Source of the DNA: Actinophytocola algeriensis
GTDB lineage: Bacteria; Actinomycetota; Actinomycetes; Mycobacteriales; Pseudonocardiaceae
NCBI RefSeq assembly: GCF_014203735.1
Contig: NZ_JACHJQ010000008.1
Coordinates: forward strand, 331,787-395,786
Length of the DNA: 64,000 nucleotides
Reading direction: 5' to 3'
The first letter of the stretch is position 1; the number at the start of each line of letters is the position of its first letter. The position numbers and the translations under genes were made by a program. This document shows positions 31,892-40,439 of this stretch, piece by piece. Below the pieces are notes generated by a model. That model saw only the letters and a program-made list of their open reading frames with translations. It was not told where the DNA came from and made no database searches.

Positions 31892-33009
31892 TGGCCAGGT
31901 ACACGATCGACGAGGGCAGCACCACCCACCGGAGGCTCAGGTGGGGCCTCGGGTCGCTCGCCGCCGCGTTCCTCGTGGTGCTGCCGCTCATGATCCCGTC
32001 CGTGGCGCAGATCGAGACGATCACGCAGATCGTCTGCTACAGCGTCGCGATCCTCGGTCTCGGGCTGCTCACGGGCCATTGTGGACAGATCTCGCTCGGG
32101 CACAGCGCCTTCGTCGGCGTCGGTGCCTACACCACGATCATCCTGGTCGCCGACCACGGCTGGCCCTACCTCGCCACGATTCCCGTCAGCATCGTGCTGT
32201 GCCTCGTGGCCGGTGCGCTCGTCGGCATCCCGGCGCTGCGCATCCGCGGGCTCTACCTCGCGACGGTCACCCTCGCCGTCGCGGCGCTGTTCCCCGTGCT
32301 CATCAACCAGTTCCCGAGCTTCACGGGAGGTCCCAACGGCAAGTTCGCCGCCGAGGAGATGACGGCGCCGGACTGGTTCTTCGTCAACCCCTACACCCCG
32401 ACCGGTCCGCCGACCGACCACTACTACGCCATCCTCGTGGTGGCGGCGCTGATGTTCCTGATCGCGGGCAACATCGTGCGCAGCAGGGTGGGCCGGGCGA
32501 TGCACGCCGTGCGCGACGCACCGCTGTCGGCCGCCGCAGCGGGCGTCCGGGTCGCGCCGGTGAAGATCTTCGCCTTCGCCGTCAGCGCCGCGTTCGCGGG
32601 TGTCGCTGGTTCCCTGCTCGTGATCCAGGTCCCGGCCGTCTCGGACGCGCGGTTCGACCTGTACCTGTCCATCTTCCTGCTCGTCGCGCTGATCGCCGGG
32701 GGCAGCGCGTCGATCTGGGGTGCGATCCCGGGCGCCATCGTGTTCGTGGTCCTGCGCACCTACATCGCCGACTGGGCCGAGTCGCTCGACCTGCTCAGCG
32801 GCCGACCCGACGGCGGTCAGATCGTCGGCATCATGTCCGGCGCCCTGCTCATCGCCTTCGTGTTCCTGTTGCCGGGCGGGGTGATCGACGGACTCGCGCG
32901 GCTGCGCCGCCGGGTCGTCGAGATCGTCCCCCGGCCCCCACGCGACTGGGAGCGGTACCGCAACGCCACGCCGTCCCGGACCGCACAACCGGCTGTGAGA
33001 GAGAGCTGA
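31891..33009 (+). CDS. livM: Branched-chain-type ABC permease LivM
   Basis: A 372-residue permease with the signature LTGHCGQISLGHSAFVGVGAYTT and GIPALRIRGLYLATVTLAVA, followed by RAMHAVRDAPLSAAAAGVRV (EAA-like coupling region) and GGSASIWGAIPGAIVFVVLR. The Arg-rich C-terminal tail (RLRRRVVEIVPRPPRDWERY) is cytoplasmic. It pairs with LivH. Confidence 0.93.
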   Translation: MARYTIDEGSTTHRRLRWGLGSLAAAFLVVLPLMIPSVAQIETITQIVCYSVAILGLGLLTGHCGQISLGHSAFVGVGAYTTIILVADHGWPYLATIPVSIVLCLVAGALVGIPALRIRGLYLATVTLAVAALFPVLINQFPSFTGGPNGKFAAEEMTAPDWFFVNPYTPTGPPTDHYYAILVVAALMFLIAGNIVRSRVGRAMHAVRDAPLSAAAAGVRVAPVKIFAFAVSAAFAGVAGSLLVIQVPAVSDARFDLYLSIFLLVALIAGGSASIWGAIPGAIVFVVLRTYIADWAESLDLLSGRPDGGQIVGIMSGALLIAFVFLLPGGVIDGLARLRRRVVEIVPRPPRDWERYRNATPSRTAQPAVRES

Positions 33010-33012
33010 ACC

Positions 33013-34491
33013 ATGATCCGATCCACCTGGCAACGGCGCCTGGCGATCCTGGTGGTCGCCGCCGCCACGACCTCGCTGGTGGCGTGCTCGCACGAGGAGG
33101 CCAAGCAGGCCGCCGAGGCGCAGAAGTGCGGCCCGTCGACCTCGAAGCCCGCCGACACCACGACACCGGACGACGGCACCGTCCCGGCCCCGAACCCCGA
33201 CGCGAAGAACTGGGGCCAGTCGGAGGGCTGTGTCTACACCGGACCCGGTGACTTCACGCTCGACCTGAGCGACTGCCCGTCGAGCTGGGACAACAACGCG
33301 GGCATCACCGACGACGAGATCCGGCTGTTCACCAGCATGCCGCACTCCGGTGCGCTCGCCGCGTACGGCGCGATCAGCGAGGGCATCAAGACCTACCTCG
33401 ACTACGTGAACCGCAACGGCGGCGTGCAGGGCAGGAAGGTCACGATCGACGTCAAGGACGACCAGTACCAGCCGGACCAGACGCGCAAGAACGTCGAGGA
33501 GGCCGTCCAGTCCGGGGACTACGCGGCGAGCTTCGCGGTGCTGGGTTCGCCGAACAACCTCAACCTGATGGACTACACCGACAAGAACTGCGTCGGCCAC
33601 TTCATGGTCGCCGCGTCGGACAACGAGTTCGGCGACCCGACAAACCACCCGTGGACCACCGGGTTCGGTCTCGACTACTACAACGAGAGCGGCATCTGGG
33701 CATCCTGGATCAAGGAGAAGTTCCCGCAGGGCGCGAAGGTCGCGACGATCTCGATCGGCAACGCGCTCGGGCAGGCCTACATCAACGGGTTCAAGCGGGC
33801 CGTGGCACAGACCGACGGCATCGAGATCATCGACGAGCAGACCAACGACGTGACCGCGCCGAACGTGGACAACGAGGTGACGAGCGCGGCCGCGTCGAAG
33901 GCGGACGTGGTGGTCGTCGCGGAGGCGGGCACGTTCTGCACGCAGGCGATCGGCGCCATCGAGAAGTCCTCCTGGGACCCGGTCGTGGTGGCGGCGCAGC
34001 CGTGCGCGCAGATCCAGACCACCTACGCACCGCTCGGCAAGCAGGGGCTCACCGGCAACGGCACCAACGTCGTCCGCTACTACTACGCGCCGACCGACCC
34101 GGACAACGCCAACAAGGAGTTCGCGCAGCTGTACACCGACACGGTGACGGCGGCCGGGCTGGACGCGAAGAACGCGCAGATCGCGAACGGCTGGTTCTGG
34201 GCGTGGTACGTCGTGCAGGCGCTGCAGGACGCGTCGGTGATGAAGGGCGGGCTGACCCGCGCCTCGATCAACATCGCGGCGCACTCGTACACGTCGACGT
34301 ACCCGCTGATGATCGAGGGTGTCGAGGGTTCGGTCAGCGGCACCCAGGACGCCTACCCGTTCGAGGCCGGCGGCATGTACACCTACACCGGCGCGACGCC
34401 GAGCACGACCGGGCACTTCGAACCGGCGGGCCCGTTGATCGACAACGGCGGCAAGCTCGGCAACTGGGAGAAGGCCAAGGCAGGCAAGTGA
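33013..34491 (+). CDS. livK: Substrate-binding lipoprotein, LivK/Peripla_BP_6 type
   Basis: A 492-residue extracytoplasmic binding protein. The signal ends with lipobox SLVAC, Cys25, so it should be anchored to the membrane outer face. A Pro/Thr-rich linker with [14 protein letters not shown] precedes the two-lobed domain: [46 protein letters not shown] and [23 protein letters not shown]. It is longer than Leu/Ile/Val-binding proteins (about 390), as in relatives that bind aromatic or other hydrophobic acids. It completes the five-gene transporter. The stop overlaps the start of an amidase pseudogene. Confidence 0.92.
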   Translation: MIRSTWQRRLAILVVAAATTSLVACSHEEAKQAAEAQKCGPSTSKPADTTTPDDGTVPAPNPDAKNWGQSEGCVYTGPGDFTLDLSDCPSSWDNNAGITDDEIRLFTSMPHSGALAAYGAISEGIKTYLDYVNRNGGVQGRKVTIDVKDDQYQPDQTRKNVEEAVQSGDYAASFAVLGSPNNLNLMDYTDKNCVGHFMVAASDNEFGDPTNHPWTTGFGLDYYNESGIWASWIKEKFPQGAKVATISIGNALGQAYINGFKRAVAQTDGIEIIDEQTNDVTAPNVDNEVTSAAASKADVVVVAEAGTFCTQAIGAIEKSSWDPVVVAAQPCAQIQTTYAPLGKQGLTGNGTNVVRYYYAPTDPDNANKEFAQLYTDTVTAAGLDAKNAQIANGWFWAWYVVQALQDASVMKGGLTRASINIAAHSYTSTYPLMIEGVEGSVSGTQDAYPFEAGGMYTYTGATPSTTGHFEPAGPLIDNGGKLGNWEKAKAGK

Positions 34492-35477
34492 GGCACGCCG
34501 AGGCTCGCGAGCTGGCACGGGCGGTCACCGCACGGTCCGTGTCCAGCCGCGAGCTGGTCTCCGCACACCTCGACCGCATCGCCGACTCGGACCTCAACGC
34601 GGTGGTCACGCTCGACGCGGACCGGGCGCTGGCCGAGGCGGCGGCCGTGGACGCGGAGACCGCACGGGGTGCCTCGCGGGGGCCGCTGCACGGGGTGCCG
34701 GTCACGGTGAAGGACGCGATCGCGACGGCCGGGCTGCGCACCACCGGCGGGTCACCGGAGCTGGCGGACCACGTGCCGTCGCGGGACGCTCCCGCGGTGG
34801 CGCGGTTGCGGGCGGCGGGCGCGATCGTGCTAGGGAAGACGACGTGCCGACCTGGTGCGGCGACATCCAGACCTACAACGAGGTGTTCGGCACCACCCGC
34901 AACCCGTGGGACGTCACCCGCACACCCGGTGGGTCGTCCGGTGGCAGCGCGGCCGCGGTCGCCGACGGGTTGGCCGCGTTCGACCTCGCGTCCGACATCG
35001 CGGGCTCGATCCGCATCCCGGCGCACTTCTGCGGGGTGTACGGGCTGAAGCCGTCGGTCGGGGGTCGTGCCGGACGGCCCGGTGCCGAGGACCTTCCACG
35101 TCGCCACCTGGCTCGACGACCCGTCATGCCTGGTGGGCGGCGCGGTCGCCGGGGTGCTGGCGCGGGCGGTGGACGCGCTCGCGTCCTCTGGCATGCGGGT
35201 GTCGGCGCCGCCCCCGCCCACCACGTTCGACGAGCTGTGGGCGCTGCACATGACGACGATCGGCTGGTGCGGGCTGTTCAGCGTGCTGGGCCTGCCGTCG
35301 ATGGTGCTGCCCGCCGGCCTGACCGCAGACGGGTTACCGGTGGGGGTGCAGGTGGTGGCGCCGCACGGGCACGACCACGTGGCGGTCGCGTTCGCCCGTG
35401 CGGCGACCACTGCCATCGGCGCGGTCATCGGCGGCGGGGACCGAAACGCAGTCCGAAGTCCACCGCCGCGATCGTGA
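34488..35477 (+). pseudogene. Amidase (amidase-signature family), multiply broken
   Basis: The GTG at 34488 overlaps the livK stop. The first frame encodes an amidase N terminus with the catalytic Lys in [12 protein letters not shown] and runs to VLGKTT. A one-base loss near 34843 moves it to the next frame, which carries [39 protein letters not shown] and [22 protein letters not shown], holding both catalytic serines. A second shift near 35060 leads to a third frame with [31 protein letters not shown] and [10 protein letters not shown]. About 100 or more residues are also missing between these last blocks. Function is lost. As last gene of the transporter operon it may once have hydrolysed the imported amide. 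Confidence 0.88.
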
Positions 35478-36063
35478 CGAAGGGGCGGTACGGGCGCAAC
35501 CAGGCCAGCGGCCCGCCGACCCGCCAGTTGCCCCGCGCGAGGTGGACCTTTCCGGCGGCACGCAACGGTGTCCTGGCGAGCGCGGCGTCCAGTGCCTGCC
35601 AGATGGTGCCCGGCAACGGGAACGGCAGTCGCAGCCCGGCCCGGCGGCGCGCCACCCGTGCCTCGGCCACCACCTCGCCGTCCACCCTGGCGACGCCGTG
35701 GAACGCCGGTTCGTGGGTCATCTCGAAGCGGGCCAGCTCCTTCGGGATGCCCCACAGTTCCCGGCCACCCGCCTTGGACGCGGCGCTGTCCACCCAGATG
35801 TCCGTGATGGACAGTCCGGGGATCGCGCCGTGGCGGACCAGCGGTGCCGCCAGGAACTCGTGGTAGGGCAGCAACCCGCCCGGCTGGTAGTCCACGAATC
35901 CGGTGGCGACGAGCGACTTGCCGAGCACGGAGACCGGCCGCACCCCGGGCGGCAGGGTCGGGAGTACCCGCGTCGGCACCAGCCACAGCGAGACGTACCC
36001 GAGTCCCTTCAGGTCCCACGGCTCCGGCGGGTAGGAGGTCTCCTGGCGACGAGGGGCGTTCAT
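35425..36063 (-). CDS. Acetoacetate decarboxylase-like family protein
   Basis: A 212-residue protein with the acetoacetate decarboxylase-like fold: [79 protein letters not shown]. The Lys-Glu arrangement of true Adc is not obvious, so decarboxylation is uncertain; many actinobacterial relatives are of unknown function. The ATG at 36063 overlaps the GMC oxidase stop. It ends inside the third frame of the amidase pseudogene on the other strand, so its C terminus and that remnant share DNA. Confidence 0.8.
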   Translation of the reverse strand: MNAPRRQETSYPPEPWDLKGLGYVSLWLVPTRVLPTLPPGVRPVSVLGKSLVATGFVDYQPGGLLPYHEFLAAPLVRHGAIPGLSITDIWVDSAASKAGGRELWGIPKELARFEMTHEPAFHGVARVDGEVVAEARVARRRAGLRLPFPLPGTIWQALDAALARTPLRAAGKVHLARGNWRVGGPLAWLRPYRPFVTIAAVDFGLRFGPRRR

Positions 36064-37757
36064 CGGGCACCTTCCCTGGGGATGATCGGCAGCCGCAGCG
36101 CGGCGGGCGCCGACTCGGGTACCACCGGGTTCCCCGGTCGCACCGGCGGCAACCGTTCGTAGGCCGCGCCGAGCGGTGGCCGGCCGTCGGCCTCGCCTTT
36201 GTTGGGCCACAACGACATCGCGCGTTCTGCCTGCGCGGTGATGGTCAGCGCCGGGTTGACGCCAAGGTTCGCCGAGATCGTCGAACCGTCCACGACGTGC
36301 AGGCCCTCGTGCCCGAACAGCCGGTGGTAGGGGTCGACGACCCCGGTCTCCTGCGTCGCGCCGATGGGGCAGCCACCGATGAAGTGCCCGGTGAGCGGGA
36401 TGTTCGCGAGGTCGGTCCACGCGCCGCCGGGGATGCCGCCGATCTTGTCCGCCATCCGGCGGGCCACGTCGTGCCCGGCGGGGATCCACACCGGGTTCGG
36501 CTCGCCGATCCCCTGCCTGGTCGTCATCGTCCGGCGCCCGAACAGGCCACGCTTCGTGTAGGTGGTGAGCGAGTTGTCGAGGTTCTGCATGATCAGCAAC
36601 CCGATCGAGCGTTCCGACCAGCGCCGAGGCAGGAGCAGCCTGGGCAGGTCGCGGCGGCGGCGCACCATCTCACGCAGGCCGAGCGCCCACCGGCGGCGGC
36701 CTGCCTTCGGGTCGGCCAGGACGGTCATGAGCATGCCCATGAGGTTGCTGCCCCGCCCGTAGCGCACGGTCTCGACGTGGGTGTTCGGGTCCGGGTGCAT
36801 CGACGAGGTGATGGCGATGCCGGCGGAGTGGTCGACGTCGTCGGTGCGGGTCTTGACGCCGAGCACCGCCTCGGAGTTGGTCCGCGCGAGCGTGCCGAGC
36901 CGGTCGGAGATGCCGGGCAGGCTGCCGCGGTCCCGCAGCCGGTGCAGGAGTCGCTGGGTGCCGAGGGACGCGGCCGCGAACACGACCTGGTCGGCGGTGA
37001 ACGTCCGCGCACGTCCGCGGACCTTGGCGCCGGTCCGTCGCGTGTGGACGGTGTAGCCACCGCCGGGCCGCGGCCGCACGTCGGTGGCGGTGGTCAGCGC
37101 GTGCACCTCCGCACCGGCCTGTTCTGCCAGGTAGAGGTAGTTCTTGACGAGCGTGTTCTTCGCGCCCTGGCGGCAGCCCGTCATGCACGAGCCGCAGTGC
37201 GTGCACCCGGTCCGCTCGGGGCCCGCACCGCCGAAGAACGGGTCGGCCACCCGCTTGCCCGGCCCCGTGCCGAAGTACACGCCGACGTCCGTGGGGTGGA
37301 ACGTGCCGCCGACGCCGAGGTCACCGGCGACCGCGCCGAGCACCCGGTCCGCCGGGGTGGTCGTGGGGTAGCTGGTCACGCCCAGCATCCGCTTCGCCTG
37401 GTCGTAGAACGGGGCCAGCTCGGCACGCCAGTCGGTGATATCCGCCCACTGCGGGTCGCGGTAGAACGGCTCCGGCGGCTCGTACAGCGTGTTCGCGTAC
37501 ACGAGCGACCCGCCGCCGACACCCGCGCCGGACAGCACGAGGACGTCCTTGAGGAGCGTGATCCGCTGGATGCCGTAGCACCCGGCCGCGGGTGCCCACA
37601 GGTAGTCGCGCACCCGCCAGCTGGTCTTCGCGAACTCCTCGTCGGCGAAGCGCCTGCCGGCCTCCAGCACCCCGACGCGGTAGCCCTTCTCGGTCAGCCG
37701 CAGCGCGGTGACGCTGCCGCCGAACCCGGACCCGATCACCAGCACGTCGTAGTGCAT
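36060..37757 (-). CDS. GMC-family oxidoreductase (cholesterol oxidase/ChoD-like)
   Basis: A 565-residue FAD oxidase. The ADP-binding motif is DVLVIGSGFGGSVTALRLTE, FAD pyrophosphate contacts are in VLVLSGAGVGGGSLVYAN, a CTHCGSCMTGCRQGAKNT cysteine cluster follows, and NIPLTGHFIGGCPIGATQETGVVDPYHRLFGHEGLHVVDGSTISANLGVNPALTI is the C-terminal FAD/active-site block (His and Asn). This type corresponds to ChoD-like GMC proteins of mycobacteria, where sterol oxidation is suggested but not always shown. The Cys-rich segment resembles a ferredoxin-like motif in these relatives. The ATG at 37757 is 1 bp from the monooxygenase stop. Confidence 0.9.
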   Translation of the reverse strand: MHYDVLVIGSGFGGSVTALRLTEKGYRVGVLEAGRRFADEEFAKTSWRVRDYLWAPAAGCYGIQRITLLKDVLVLSGAGVGGGSLVYANTLYEPPEPFYRDPQWADITDWRAELAPFYDQAKRMLGVTSYPTTTPADRVLGAVAGDLGVGGTFHPTDVGVYFGTGPGKRVADPFFGGAGPERTGCTHCGSCMTGCRQGAKNTLVKNYLYLAEQAGAEVHALTTATDVRPRPGGGYTVHTRRTGAKVRGRARTFTADQVVFAAASLGTQRLLHRLRDRGSLPGISDRLGTLARTNSEAVLGVKTRTDDVDHSAGIAITSSMHPDPNTHVETVRYGRGSNLMGMLMTVLADPKAGRRRWALGLREMVRRRRDLPRLLLPRRWSERSIGLLIMQNLDNSLTTYTKRGLFGRRTMTTRQGIGEPNPVWIPAGHDVARRMADKIGGIPGGAWTDLANIPLTGHFIGGCPIGATQETGVVDPYHRLFGHEGLHVVDGSTISANLGVNPALTITAQAERAMSLWPNKGEADGRPPLGAAYERLPPVRPGNPVVPESAPAALRLPIIPREGAR

Positions 37758-37758
37758 C

Positions 37759-39246
37759 TCAGGCTCCCTGCCGCAGCCGAGGGCCGACCACCGCGTACTC
37801 GGCCGCGTCCACCCGAGCCGTGCGCCTGCGGTACTCGCGGACCAGGCCCGGCCAGTTGGTGGTGACGCGGCCGTTCTCCTCGCGGTACCAGCTCTCGCAG
37901 CCGACCCACACGCTGCGGCCAAGGCGATCGCGCATCTCGGTGTCGAACCGGTCGGCCGCCGTGCGCTTGACGTCCACATAGGACCGCGGCCGGGCGGCGA
38001 CCAGCCGGACGAGGTCGCGGATGTAGCCGAACTGGCCCTCCATCATCGCGATGATCGAGTTGCCGCCGAGGTTGGTGTTGGGGCCGTAGACCAGGAACAT
38101 GTTCGGGAAGCCGGGCACGGCGATCCCGAGGTGGGCGCGGGCGCCGTCGGCCCACTCGTCGTTCAGGTCGCGGCCGCCGAGCCCGCGGATCGCCATGGGG
38201 GCGAGGAAGTCGGTGGCGGTGAAGCCGGTGCCGTAGACGAGCACGTCGGCCTCGTGCACGCGGCCGTCCTCGGTGCGCACCCCGGCCGGGGTGATCTCGG
38301 TGATCCGGCCGGTGACGACGTCGACGTTCGGCTGTGTCAGCGCCGGGTACCAGTCGTTGGAGAAGAGGAGCCGCTTGCACCCGATGCGGTAGCCGGGCAT
38401 GAGCCGGGCGCGCAGCTCCGCGTCGGGGACCTGGACGCGCAGGTGCAAGCGGAAGATCAGGTCGGCCAGCCTGCCGAGCGGCAGCCACGCGGTGAGCGCG
38501 GTGGTCAGCAGCTCGCCGATGCCGAAGGTGGCGCCCCGGCCCAGTTGCTGGCTCGCGGGGACCGCGGTGAACATCCGGTGGTGCCACGGCCGATACGCGC
38601 GGTCGGGCTTGGGGATCACGTACGGCGCGGACCGCTGGAACACGGTGACCTGTGCCGCCGATGGCTGGATGCGGGGCACGAACTGGATCGCGCTCGCACC
38701 GGTGCCGACCACCGCGATCCGCTTGCCGGTGAGGTCGACGTCGTGGTCCCACCGCGCCGAGTGGAACGCGGGCCCCGCGAACGTCGCCGCGCCCGGCAGG
38801 TCGGGCACGATCGGGCGCGACAGCTGACCGACCGCCGGGATCAGCACGTCGGCGGTGACGGTCTCGCCGCCCGCGAGGTCGACGTGCCAGACGCCGTCGC
38901 CTTCGTCGAACCACGCGCCGGTGACCTCGGTGCCGAACCGCACCTGGTGCAGGACTCCTTCCGCCTCGGCGGTCCGGCGCAGGTAGGCGAGGATGTCGGG
39001 CTGCTCGGAGTAGCGGCGCGGCCAGGTCCGGTTGGGTGCGAAGGAGTACGAGTAGAGCGAGGACGGGACGTCGCAGGCCGCACCGGGGTAGGTGTTGTCC
39101 CGCCACACGCCGCCGATCCCGTCGGCCTTCTCGAGGATCGTGATGTCGGTGAAGCCGGCCCGCCGCAGCACGCACGCGACACCGATGCCGCCGAACCCGG
39201 CACCGATGACGACGACGGACGGTGTCGTTGTGCTGCTCACCTCCAT
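37759..39246 (-). CDS. Flavin monooxygenase, Baeyer-Villiger type (MymA/EthA-like)
   Basis: A 495-residue FAD/NADPH monooxygenase. VVVIGAGFGGIGVACVLR is the FAD Rossmann motif, and FAGPAFHSARWDHDVDL carries the Baeyer-Villiger fingerprint FxGxxxHxxxW. VVGTGASAIQFVPRI is the NADPH Rossmann motif, and VYGTGFTATDFLAP is the late ATG-type motif. The length equals mycobacterial MymA. It would oxidise a ketone, thioether or similar group. It is divergent from an AraC gene across a 64-bp gap and heads a three-gene unit with the GMC oxidase and decarboxylase-like gene. ATG 39246 was chosen since upstream residues fall in that gap. Confidence 0.9.
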   Translation of the reverse strand: MEVSSTTTPSVVVIGAGFGGIGVACVLRRAGFTDITILEKADGIGGVWRDNTYPGAACDVPSSLYSYSFAPNRTWPRRYSEQPDILAYLRRTAEAEGVLHQVRFGTEVTGAWFDEGDGVWHVDLAGGETVTADVLIPAVGQLSRPIVPDLPGAATFAGPAFHSARWDHDVDLTGKRIAVVGTGASAIQFVPRIQPSAAQVTVFQRSAPYVIPKPDRAYRPWHHRMFTAVPASQQLGRGATFGIGELLTTALTAWLPLGRLADLIFRLHLRVQVPDAELRARLMPGYRIGCKRLLFSNDWYPALTQPNVDVVTGRITEITPAGVRTEDGRVHEADVLVYGTGFTATDFLAPMAIRGLGGRDLNDEWADGARAHLGIAVPGFPNMFLVYGPNTNLGGNSIIAMMEGQFGYIRDLVRLVAARPRSYVDVKRTAADRFDTEMRDRLGRSVWVGCESWYREENGRVTTNWPGLVREYRRRTARVDAAEYAVVGPRLRQGA

Positions 39247-39310
39247 GAAAGTAGGGATCGGTTGGGGGCCCGGCCAGACAACAGCGGCCAGGCGATCCAT
39301 AATTTCGGCC

Positions 39311-40348
39311 ATGACGCGTTTGGCCGAGTCCGCGGTCCGGCACTGGGACTTCCGTCGCGGGGTCGAGGGCACCAGCGTGCTGGTGCGGTTCGGCACCGAC
39401 CACGGCGTCCCGCGCCGGACCCTGCTGGCCGGGTCCGGGCTCACCGCGGCCCAGCTGGCGGACCCGTCGCTGGAGGTCGAGGCGCGGCAGGAGCTGCGGG
39501 TGGTCCGCAACCTGGCGGCCGCGCTCCCGGACGCGGGGGTGGCGGCGGGCCGCGAGTACCACGCGACGACGTTCGGGATCCTGGGCTTCGCGTTCCTGTC
39601 CAGCCCGACCATGGGGGCCGCGGTCGCGGTCGCCCTGCGCTACTACGACCTCAGCTTCGCGTTCAGCATCCCGGACGTGACCGTGGCCGACGGGCAGGTG
39701 CGCCTGGTGCTCGACGACCGGCTCCTCCCGGCCGACGTGGCCCGCTTCCTCGTCGAACGCGACCTGGCCGCGATCCACACGGTGATCGACGAACTGCTGC
39801 CGGCCGGGGTCCCGCTGACCGGCCTCGAGTTCCGCTTCGCCGAGCCCGAGGTGTCCGACCAGTACGAGGCCACCTTCGGCCTCCGGCCGCGGTTCGGCTG
39901 CCCGGCGAACGTGGCGACCTTCGACGCGTCGTACCTCACCGAGCCACTGCCACTGGCGAACGCCCACACGGTGGCGATGTGCGAGGCGCAGTGCCGGGAC
40001 ATCGTGGCCCGCCGCAGGGCCCGCTCCGGGACGGCGCACGAGGTCCGTGAGCTGCTGACCAGGCTGGGCGCCCTCGGTTCGCCGATGCCCGAGGTCGCGC
40101 GGGAGCTGAACCTGAGCACCCGCACGCTCCGGCGCCGCCTGGAGGAGGAGGGCACCAGCTTCCGGGCCCTGCTCGACGAGGTGCGGGAGGCACTCGCGGA
40201 GGAACTCCTCACGAAGGGCGCGGTTCCGGTCGAGGACGTGGCGGTCCGCCTCGGCTACGCGGAGGCGTCGAGCTTCATCCACGCGTTCAAGCGCTGGAAG
40301 GGCGTCACCCCGATCGCGTACGTACGGCAGCGGCCGGGTGCCCGATAG
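39311..40348 (+). CDS. AraC-family regulator (arabinose-binding-domain type, VirS-like)
   Basis: A 345-residue regulator. The N-terminal half matches the AraC 'Arabinose_bd' sensor type (GILGFAFLSSPTMGAAVAVALRYYDL). The C-terminal DNA-binding domain has two helix-turn-helix units: MPEVARELNLSTRTLRRRLEEEG and VEDVAVRLGYAEASSFIHAFKRWKGVTP. Size and divergent position next to a Baeyer-Villiger-type monooxygenase mirror virS-mymA in Mycobacterium tuberculosis, where VirS activates the mymA operon, so activation of the leftward operon is inferred. Confidence 0.9.
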   Translation: MTRLAESAVRHWDFRRGVEGTSVLVRFGTDHGVPRRTLLAGSGLTAAQLADPSLEVEARQELRVVRNLAAALPDAGVAAGREYHATTFGILGFAFLSSPTMGAAVAVALRYYDLSFAFSIPDVTVADGQVRLVLDDRLLPADVARFLVERDLAAIHTVIDELLPAGVPLTGLEFRFAEPEVSDQYEATFGLRPRFGCPANVATFDASYLTEPLPLANAHTVAMCEAQCRDIVARRRARSGTAHEVRELLTRLGALGSPMPEVARELNLSTRTLRRRLEEEGTSFRALLDEVREALAEELLTKGAVPVEDVAVRLGYAEASSFIHAFKRWKGVTPIAYVRQRPGAR

Positions 40349-40439
40349 CGAAGCTGCGGGGAAGTTGCCGGTCCACTGTGGCCATCCGTGGGTGAGGATT
40401 GTGGTGTCACGTCACGATAATTCCTGGGGGGCTCCCACG

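Noticed and set aside
31774-34518. A 914-codon open frame on the minus strand over livH-livM-livK
   Set aside because: Antisense to three well-supported transporter genes, low-complexity translation and no family motifs.
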